In this document: piece after piece, positions 63,983 to 64,000 of the stretch
How the letters are laid out: every line of letters starts with the position of its first letter
Numbering within the stretch: position 1 is the first letter of the stretch
Assembly (NCBI RefSeq): GCF_001468465.1
Contig: NZ_LNSA01000001.1
Span: 248,001-312,000 of the forward strand
From: Sphingopyxis sp. H115
GTDB lineage: Bacteria; Pseudomonadota; Alphaproteobacteria; Sphingomonadales; Sphingomonadaceae
Reading direction: 5' to 3'
Length of the DNA stretch: 64,000 bases
Made by a program: the position numbers and the translations under genes
The notes under the pieces: model-generated
Told to the model about the DNA's origin: nothing
Seen by the model: the letters and a program-made list of their open reading frames with translations, nothing else
Databases searched by the model: none

Positions 63983-64000
63983 TTTCGTTGGGGAGAGCGA

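Noticed and set aside
1..64000. CRISPR arrays, insertion sequences or rRNA genes
   Set aside because: No spaced direct repeats, transposase motifs with terminal repeats or rRNA signatures were seen anywhere in the window.

Overview
The window is about 64 kb of high-GC DNA, densely coded in short operons with many ATGA/GTGA/TGATG stop-start overlaps. The gene content (GC-rich alphaproteobacterial housekeeping genes, TamA/TamB, KorAB, HslVU, a MerR/acyl-CoA dehydrogenase pair, a Wzx/Wzy-type polysaccharide locus) suggests a Sphingomonadales bacterium, perhaps Sphingopyxis-like. The genus is an inference from gene style, not from a search.

Region 1 (0-14.2 kb) is core metabolism: a MerR regulator with an operator-like dyad beside the start of an acyl-CoA dehydrogenase, hisI, purF, a short-chain dehydrogenase, cfa with a serine hydrolase, korA/korB interrupted by a small unrelated gene, an esterase with rppH, a family-5 uracil-DNA glycosylase, folK and tRNA-Lys(TTT). 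Region 2 (14.3-25.8 kb) is envelope-related: galE, a GDT1/UPF0016 cation exporter under a well-supported yybP-ykoY manganese riboswitch, a tamA-tamB-lipoprotein operon, UDP-glucose dehydrogenase and selO.

Region 3 (26.1-56.7 kb) is a large surface polysaccharide locus. It encodes a bacillosamine-type route (4,6-dehydratase, aminotransferase, acyltransferase, initiating phosphosugar transferase), an L-FucNAc cassette in the order fnlA-fnlB-fnlC-wbuB, CDP-glucose chemistry (rfbF, rfbG, a candidate ketoreductase), UDP-ManNAcA synthesis (wecB, wecC), UDP-GlcA 4-epimerase, glycosyltransferases, two methyltransferases, a Wzx-like flippase, a candidate Wzy polymerase, an O-antigen-ligase-like protein, and Wza and Wzc export proteins. 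Wzc ends in a Tyr-Gly repeat tail. Together these predict a heteropolysaccharide rich in amino and 6-deoxy sugars and uronic acids, started on a QuiNAc4NAc-like sugar. A PPP-family phosphatase and manA border the locus.

Region 4 (56.8-64 kb) starts with hslVU and a strong terminator, then passes into an accessory stretch of minus-strand genes that is less GC-rich: a DUF2384-type antitoxin-like protein, unknown proteins, a MobA/MobL-like HxH protein, a single-chain nucleotidyltransferase-HEPN-like protein and a small sigma-region-4-like protein. About 0.9 kb with no convincing gene follows, then an AT-richer GntR-type regulator. The most notable features are the Mn riboswitch whose conserved core overlaps the stop codon of the upstream lipoprotein gene, the accessory genes downstream of hslVU, the coupled foreign-looking gene between korA and korB, and the unusual sugar set of the polysaccharide locus.
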